From assembly GCA_938024025.1 (NCBI GenBank), contig CALJBY010000264.1, positions 1 to 6,460 on the forward strand: DNA of 6,460 nt, given 5' to 3'. Both the position numbers and the translations under genes were made by a program. The stretch is from an uncultured bacterium. Its GTDB lineage: Bacteria; Desulfobacterota; WTBG01. Positions 1-6,460 of the stretch are shown here, in pieces. The notes beneath the pieces are model-generated. The model did not search any database and was not told the origin of the DNA. It saw nothing but the letters and a program-made list of their open reading frames with translations. The first letter of the stretch is position 1, and the number at the start of each line of letters is the position of its first letter.

Positions 1-1342
<1,342 letters not shown>

Positions 1343-1351
1343 ATTGTAACC

Positions 1352-2908
1352 ATGGAAAACAGCCTTCATCAGGAAAAAATTTTAATCCTTGATTTTGGTT
1401 CTCAGTACACGCAGCTCATCGCTCGCAGGGTACGTGAGTGTAAAGTATACTCCGAAATCCATCCCTTCAATACTTCCCTGGACAAGATTAAACGCTTTAA
1501 CCCTAAAGGTATCATTCTCTCCGGTTCACCGGCCAGTGTTCATGACCGGGAAGCACCCCGTATCAATGAGCAATTGCTCACCATGGGGTGCCCTGTCTTA
1601 GGCATTTGCTACGGGATGCAACACATGGTGCACCTTTTCCGGGGAGACGTTGAAAAGTCTGCGGACCGGGAATTCGGGAAAGCACAATTATTTATCGACG
1701 ACCACACCGACTTATTCCATGGCTTAAACGGGCACTCAGAAATGCACGTGTGGATGAGTCACGGCGACCGGGTGAAAGCTCTCCCGGCTGACTTCACCAT
1801 TATTGCCCACAGCCCCAATTCACCAGTTGCTGCTATTCGCAGCACGAAATATCCCCTCTACGGTGTCCAGTTTCATCCCGAAGTCGTTCACACCCCCCAT
1901 GGAAAACAGATGTTAGAAAATTTCGTCTATACCATCTGCGCCTGTCAACCCCTCTGGGACATGAAGTCTTTCATAGAAAGCTCCATTACCCAGATCAGGG
2001 AAGAAGTATCCCAGGAACGGATCATCTGCGGTGTAAGTGGCGGGGTTGATTCCACCGTCGTTGCCGTTTTACTCCATAAGGCAATCGGGAAACAGCTCAG
2101 CTGCATTTTCATCGATAACGGGCTCTTAAGAAAAGGTGAGGCACAAAAGGTTGTAGAAGTTTTTCGCAAACACTTGCACATTGATCTCATTCACGTAGAT
2201 GCATCCCAGCACTTCATAGACAAACTCTCCACGGTTACCGATCCTGAAAGAAAACGAAAAGTTATCGGTGAAGAGTTCATTTACGTCTTTGAGAAAGAAG
2301 CAGAAAAACTCGGTAATGTAACATTCCTCGCTCAAGGCACACTCTACCCTGATGTCATTGAAAGCATCTCACTCAAAGGCCCTTCAGCCACCATCAAGAG
2401 CCACCATAACGTTGGCGGCCTCCCTGTGCGCATGAAGCTCAGGTTGATTGAACCATTGCGGGAGCTCTTCAAGGACGAAGTGAGAGTAGTGGGACGGGAA
2501 CTTGACATCCCGGATGAAATGATCAATCGCCAGCCGTTTCCGGGACCAGGACTGGCTGTTCGCATTTTAGGTCCTGTTTCCAATGAAGCCCTGTCCCTGC
2601 TCAGAGAAGCAGATGCCCGGGTGCTGGAAGAAATGAAGAAGGCTGAGCTCTACAATGAGGTATGGCAGTCTTTTGCAGTGCTCCTGCCGGTCAAAACAGT
2701 TGGTGTCATGGGAGATGAAAGGACCTATGAAAATGTTATTGCTCTCAGGGTCGTTACGAGTGTTGATGGCATGACCGCTGACTGGGTCAGACTCCCCTAT
2801 GATCTCCTCGCCACCCTCTCAAATAGAATTATAAATGAGGTACGGGGCATCAATCGTGTGGTCTATGACATTTCATCTAAACCTCCCAGTACAATCGAGT
2901 GGGAGTGA
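1352..2908 (+). CDS. guaA: GMP synthase (glutamine-hydrolysing)
   Basis: The 518-residue enzyme converts XMP, ATP and glutamine to GMP, the step after GuaB. The N-terminal class I glutamine amidotransferase domain (about 9-200) starts with '[20 protein letters not shown]'. It carries the triad Cys86 (in GICYGMQ), His175 and Glu177 (in GVQFHPEV). The ATP-pyrophosphatase domain follows with its P-loop SGGVDS at 229-234 and '[11 protein letters not shown]'. The C-terminal dimerisation and XMP-binding domain has '[13 protein letters not shown]' and the family's fixed ending 'KPPSTIEWE'. The ATG at 1352 is chosen because the protein then begins the usual few residues before ILILDFGSQ. Only a weak GGAA (1336-1339), 12 bases upstream, could act as a ribosome site, so translation is probably coupled to guaB. 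The gene ends in TGA, 6 bases before dnaE. No anomaly is seen in the protein. Confidence 0.98.
   Translation: MENSLHQEKILILDFGSQYTQLIARRVRECKVYSEIHPFNTSLDKIKRFNPKGIILSGSPASVHDREAPRINEQLLTMGCPVLGICYGMQHMVHLFRGDVEKSADREFGKAQLFIDDHTDLFHGLNGHSEMHVWMSHGDRVKALPADFTIIAHSPNSPVAAIRSTKYPLYGVQFHPEVVHTPHGKQMLENFVYTICACQPLWDMKSFIESSITQIREEVSQERIICGVSGGVDSTVVAVLLHKAIGKQLSCIFIDNGLLRKGEAQKVVEVFRKHLHIDLIHVDASQHFIDKLSTVTDPERKRKVIGEEFIYVFEKEAEKLGNVTFLAQGTLYPDVIESISLKGPSATIKSHHNVGGLPVRMKLRLIEPLRELFKDEVRVVGRELDIPDEMINRQPFPGPGLAVRILGPVSNEALSLLREADARVLEEMKKAELYNEVWQSFAVLLPVKTVGVMGDERTYENVIALRVVTSVDGMTADWVRLPYDLLATLSNRIINEVRGINRVVYDISSKPPSTIEWE
2901..2905 (+). promoter_or_regulatory. Ribosome binding site of dnaE, inside the guaA 3' end
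   Basis: GGGAG lies 9 bases before the dnaE ATG and forms part of the last guaA codons (the Trp-Glu codons just before TGA). Ribosomes finishing guaA thus stop directly over the dnaE initiation region, which suggests translational coupling. It also supports ATG 2915 as the dnaE start. Confidence 0.65.
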
Positions 2909-2914
2909 TCGTCT

Positions 2915-5900
2915 ATGAAACACGCAGCATTTGTTCACCTTCACCTGCACACCCACTACAGCCTTTTAGACGGTGCCATTCGACTCGACAAGCTCTTTAA
3001 AAAGGCCCATGCCTATAAAATGCCTGCCCTCGCCATAACAGATCATGGCAACATGTTTGGCACAATCGATTTTTATCAACAGGCCAACAAGAGCGGCATC
3101 AAACCCATCATCGGCTGTGAGGTTTACATAGCACCCGGAAGCAGACATGAAAAGTCCTCTCGTACGGGCGCAGAAACGTTTTATCATCTCATTTTACTCG
3201 CTCAAAACCAGACCGGCTATAAAAATCTGCTTTACCTGGTCAGCAAAGGCTACCTCGAAGGGTTTTATTATCGTCCCCGCATAGATAAGGAACTCCTCGC
3301 AACACATAACGAAGGTTTGATTGCCATGAGTTCCTGCCTCCATGGTGAACTACCCACCCACATTACCAATAATGCCCCACAAAAGGCCTTAAGCGCTGCT
3401 GAAGAATACCGTTCCATTTTTGACAACCGTCGATTCTACCTCGAGCTGCAAGAAAACAACATACCTGAACAGCAGAAGGTCAACACGGCCCTCATAGAAA
3501 TGAGCAAGAAGCTTTCGCTCCCCCTGGTTGCCACCAACGACTGCCACTATTTAAACAAAGATGAAGCACGAGCCCACGAAGTACTGCTCTGCCTCCAAAC
3601 AGGTAAAACACTTGCAAGCCCTGACCGGATGCACTTTACGACCAATGAATTTTACTTTAAATCCCCCCAGGAAATGGCACAGCTTTTCTCCTCTGTCCCC
3701 GAAGCCCTGCACAACACCATCGAGATCGCTGAGCGCTGCAACCTTGCAATTGAACTTGACCACATACGCTTCCCGAAATTTCACACTCCAGAAGGCACCA
3801 ATTTAGATAATTATTTTGAGAATCTCGCACGTAAAGGCCTGGAGGAACGATTAGACGCCTTGAGTACACGCAACGACTTTCAGGAACTTTCCAGAAAATA
3901 TACCGAACGACTCGAAGAAGAACTCACAATAATTAAAACCACCGGGTTCACTCACTACTTCCTCATCGTCGCTGATTTTGTCACCTATGCAAAAGAACAC
4001 AACATTGCTGTCGGTCCGGGAAGGGGCTCCGCAGCAGGAAGTCTGGTCGCCTATGCATTAAAAATCACTGAAGTCGATCCCATTTCTTATGGACTCCTCT
4101 TTGAACGATTTCTCAATCCGGAAAGGATTAGCCTCCCTGATATTGATATCGATTTTTGCAAAGAGAGAAGAGATGAAATCATCAACTATGTAACCAACAA
4201 GTATGGCAAGGAAAACGTTGCCCAGATTATCACCTTTGGGAAAATGCAGGCAAAAGGTGTCATCAGGGACGTCGGACGTGTACTGAGCATGCCCTACAAG
4301 GATGTAGACCGCATTGCAAAACTTGTCCCTAACATATTAAATATTAGCCTCTCTGAAGCACTCAAGCAGGAACCCCGTTTGCAAGAGATGGTTGACCATG
4401 ATGAGCAGGTTAAAGAATTATTTTCTCTTTCACGCTCCCTGGAAGGACTCCCCCGTCACGCCTCCACCCACGCAGCAGGTATTGTCATTTCTGACAAATC
4501 ACTGGTTGAATACCTCCCGCTCTATCGCGGTCAAAACAACGAGGTTGTTACCCAATATGCGATGAATGAAGTCGGGAAAATTGGCTTAATAAAATTCGAT
4601 TTTCTCGGCTTAAAAACCTTAACCGTCATACAGCATTGCCTGGAAATCATTAATGAAACACGATCAGAACCAATCGTTATTGATACCATTCCCCTGAACG
4701 ATCACCCTACGTATCGCTTACTCTCTGATGGAGAAACTGACGGTGTTTTCCAATTGGAAAGCCCGGGCATGAAAGACCTGGAGGTAAAGCTCAAACCAGA
4801 GAACATGGAAGATTTGATTGCGCTCTTGGCACTCTACCGTCCGGGTCCCCTCGGCAGTGGGATGGTCGATGACTTCATAAAAAGAAAACGTGGCGATATC
4901 CCTATCGCCTATGAAATTAAGCAGCTGGAAGACATTCTCGCTGACACCTATGGAATAATCCTCTATCAGGAACAGGTAATGCAGATAGCGAGTCGATTAG
5001 CAAACTTTTCCCTGGGGGACGCTGACCTCCTCAGAAGGGCCATGGGGAAAAAGAAAACGGATGTGATGGCCGCACAAAAGGAGAAGTTTCTCCAGGGTGC
5101 CAAAAAAAATAAGATAAACCCCAAAAAAGCTGAAAAGATTTATACCCAAATGGCAAAGTTTGCTGAATATGGTTTTAACAAATCTCACAGCACCGCCTAC
5201 GCACTCATTGCCTATCAGACAGCGTACCTCAAAACCCACTATCCGGTTGAATTCATGGCCGCCCTCCTCACCTGTGAAATGGACAACACTGACAAAGTGC
5301 TGCGCTACATGAATGAGTGCCGGGAAATGAAAATCGATGTACTCCCTCCGGATATCAACGAAAGCAAAAAAGATTTTACTGTTTTCCAGGGAAAAATACG
5401 GTTCGGTTTGGCTGCAGTAAAAAATGTAGGCGGATCAGCCATAGAATCGATAATCACCAACCGGAACACGTCAGGCTATTTCACTTCCCTTTTCAATCTC
5501 TGTGAGCGTATCGACCTCAGAAAAGCTAACAGAAAAGTTCTGGAAAGCTTAATCAAGTGCGGGGCCTTGGATTCTACCGGTGCTTTTAGATCACAAATGA
5601 TGGATGTACTCGATACCGCACTTGAACAGGCACAACGCCTCCAGAAAGACAGGATGAGAAAACAAACAACCATGTTTGATCTCTTTAGCACATCGGAGAC
5701 ATCCACAGGCAACAACGGCGCCTTCCCCCCACTACCAGAATGGTCTGAAGAGGAGCTGCTCTCCTATGAAAAAGAGTCCCTTGGCTTTTACATCAGCAGG
5801 CACCCCCTTGATCAGTTCAAGGAATATCTTTTACAGTATGCCACCGTAGATTCCCTCAGTATTCTCAATCAACCCAAAGATAGGGAAATCAGCATTGGGG

Positions 5901-6385
5901 GGATTACCCATAAAATAAGAGAGATCACCACCCGTAAGGGTGACCGGATGTGTTTTCTCACGCTTGAGGACCTTAAAGGCGTTATCGAAGTTATTGTATT
6001 CGCCGATCTCTACAAAACATCTTCCGAGTTGTTAAATAATGATCAGCCCCTTCTCGTCACCGGCAAAATAAGTAAGGAAGATGATACCGATACCGTTAAG
6101 ATAATCGCAAGCAGCATTATCCCCCTCGCCGACGCAGAAAAACGTTCACCCCGGGTTACTCACCTTACCCTCAACGTAAGCGATATAAATACCAAACACC
6201 TGCATCGCCTGAAAAAGATCCTCCTCAGTTATCCGGGGGACTGCCAGACCATGCTCCATCTTCTTATTCCGCACCAATCAGAAACCGTTCTTTCCCTGGG
6301 AAATGAGTTCAGCGTTAATCCTTCTCCCCAGTTTGTTAGTGAGCTGAAAACTATTTTTGGTGCTGCGCTGCACTCAGTACAGTAG
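2915..6385 (+). CDS. dnaE: DNA polymerase III alpha subunit, DnaE1 type
   Basis: This 1156-residue protein (E. coli alpha has 1160) is the catalytic subunit of the replicative polymerase. The N-terminal PHP domain (about 6-280) carries the complete metal-ligand set His10, His12, Asp19, His44, Glu69, His91, Cys141, Asp209 and His211. The polymerase core has 'GPGRGSAAGS' (367-376), the catalytic aspartates Asp411 and Asp413 in 'PDIDIDF', and the third, Asp562, in 'KFDFLGLKTL'. Fingers motifs are 'YRPGPLGSGM' (641-650) and 'FNKSHSTAYALIAYQTAY' (754-771). A helix-hairpin-helix region (about 810-885) follows, then a clamp-binding motif (917-924), an OB fold (about 990-1070), and a less conserved C-terminal region that in the family contacts the clamp loader tau subunit. 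The single-copy style and layout fit DnaE1 rather than PolC or the error-prone ImuC/DnaE2. Whether a separate DnaQ exonuclease exists cannot be told from this window. It ends in TAG. Confidence 0.98.
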   Translation: MKHAAFVHLHLHTHYSLLDGAIRLDKLFKKAHAYKMPALAITDHGNMFGTIDFYQQANKSGIKPIIGCEVYIAPGSRHEKSSRTGAETFYHLILLAQNQTGYKNLLYLVSKGYLEGFYYRPRIDKELLATHNEGLIAMSSCLHGELPTHITNNAPQKALSAAEEYRSIFDNRRFYLELQENNIPEQQKVNTALIEMSKKLSLPLVATNDCHYLNKDEARAHEVLLCLQTGKTLASPDRMHFTTNEFYFKSPQEMAQLFSSVPEALHNTIEIAERCNLAIELDHIRFPKFHTPEGTNLDNYFENLARKGLEERLDALSTRNDFQELSRKYTERLEEELTIIKTTGFTHYFLIVADFVTYAKEHNIAVGPGRGSAAGSLVAYALKITEVDPISYGLLFERFLNPERISLPDIDIDFCKERRDEIINYVTNKYGKENVAQIITFGKMQAKGVIRDVGRVLSMPYKDVDRIAKLVPNILNISLSEALKQEPRLQEMVDHDEQVKELFSLSRSLEGLPRHASTHAAGIVISDKSLVEYLPLYRGQNNEVVTQYAMNEVGKIGLIKFDFLGLKTLTVIQHCLEIINETRSEPIVIDTIPLNDHPTYRLLSDGETDGVFQLESPGMKDLEVKLKPENMEDLIALLALYRPGPLGSGMVDDFIKRKRGDIPIAYEIKQLEDILADTYGIILYQEQVMQIASRLANFSLGDADLLRRAMGKKKTDVMAAQKEKFLQGAKKNKINPKKAEKIYTQMAKFAEYGFNKSHSTAYALIAYQTAYLKTHYPVEFMAALLTCEMDNTDKVLRYMNECREMKIDVLPPDINESKKDFTVFQGKIRFGLAAVKNVGGSAIESIITNRNTSGYFTSLFNLCERIDLRKANRKVLESLIKCGALDSTGAFRSQMMDVLDTALEQAQRLQKDRMRKQTTMFDLFSTSETSTGNNGAFPPLPEWSEEELLSYEKESLGFYISRHPLDQFKEYLLQYATVDSLSILNQPKDREISIGGITHKIREITTRKGDRMCFLTLEDLKGVIEVIVFADLYKTSSELLNNDQPLLVTGKISKEDDTDTVKIIASSIIPLADAEKRSPRVTHLTLNVSDINTKHLHRLKKILLSYPGDCQTMLHLLIPHQSETVLSLGNEFSVNPSPQFVSELKTIFGAALHSVQ
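5663..5686 (+). other. Beta-clamp binding motif in DnaE
   Basis: Residues 917-924 read QTTMFDLF. They sit in a polar stretch between the helix-hairpin-helix region and the OB fold, where E. coli alpha has its internal clamp-binding peptide QADMF. The Q-x-x-M-F core matches the known sliding-clamp binding pattern. The following Asp-Leu-Phe is extra hydrophobic sequence of unknown effect. That it binds the clamp here is inferred from position and motif. Confidence 0.75.
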
Positions 6386-6388
6386 CCA

Positions 6389-6460
6389 GTGGACTTCACC
6401 GTTACGAGGAGTATACAAACCATCGATGCACCGCAACACACATTCTATCGGAATAGGATA
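6389..6460 (+). CDS. Possible start of an unidentified downstream gene, cut by the window
   Basis: Three bases after the dnaE stop, a GTG at 6389 opens a frame that stays open to the window end and reads V-D-F-T-V-T-R-S-I-Q-T-I-D-A-P-Q-H-T-F-Y-R-N-R-I. I do not recognise it. No ribosome site precedes this GTG. A good GAGGAG lies inside the frame at 6406-6411, and 14 bases after it an ATG at 6426 opens another frame (M-H-R-N-T-H-S-I-G), also open to the end; that spacing is longer than usual. Either could be the next gene, or neither. The tight packing upstream and the lack of a terminator after dnaE favour a fourth gene starting about here, but 24 codons are too few to name it. Confidence 0.3.
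   Translation, partial: MDFTVTRSIQTIDAPQHTFYRNRI

Noticed and set aside
6442..6457. Small inverted repeat TTCTAT-CGGA-ATAGGA as a terminator after dnaE
   Set aside because: The stem is only six pairs, AT-rich and with one G-U, no U tract is visible before the window ends, and it lies inside open reading frames.

Overview
The window holds a compact set of housekeeping genes, all on the + strand, with almost no non-coding DNA. In order they are: the 3' nine-tenths of guaB (IMP dehydrogenase), complete guaA (glutamine-hydrolysing GMP synthase), complete dnaE (replicative DNA polymerase III alpha subunit), and about 75 bases after dnaE that may contain the start of a fourth gene. The gaps between genes are 9 bases (guaB-guaA) and 6 bases (guaA-dnaE). 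No terminator or convincing promoter lies between them, so they are almost certainly co-transcribed.

GuaB and GuaA are the two consecutive enzymes that turn IMP into XMP and then GMP, the branch of purine synthesis that feeds GTP and dGTP. DnaE consumes dGTP at the replication fork. Each protein is full length where it can be judged and keeps its recognisable catalytic residues. There is no frameshift, insertion sequence, phage gene, CRISPR array, tRNA or rRNA.

The organism is a Gram-negative-type bacterium of moderate GC content. DnaE is of the DnaE1 class, close in length to E. coli alpha, but its PHP domain keeps the full set of metal ligands that E. coli has lost. The guaB-guaA-dnaE arrangement and the protein style would fit a deltaproteobacterium (Desulfobacterota or Desulfuromonadota). 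That placement is from memory of gene order and is low confidence.

I found no undescribed system here. The points most worth a second look are the intact PHP metal site in the polymerase, the fact that all the genes and the downstream open stretch share one reading frame separated only by single stop codons, an A8 tract in dnaE where slippage either way meets a stop at once, and the unidentified reading frame after dnaE.
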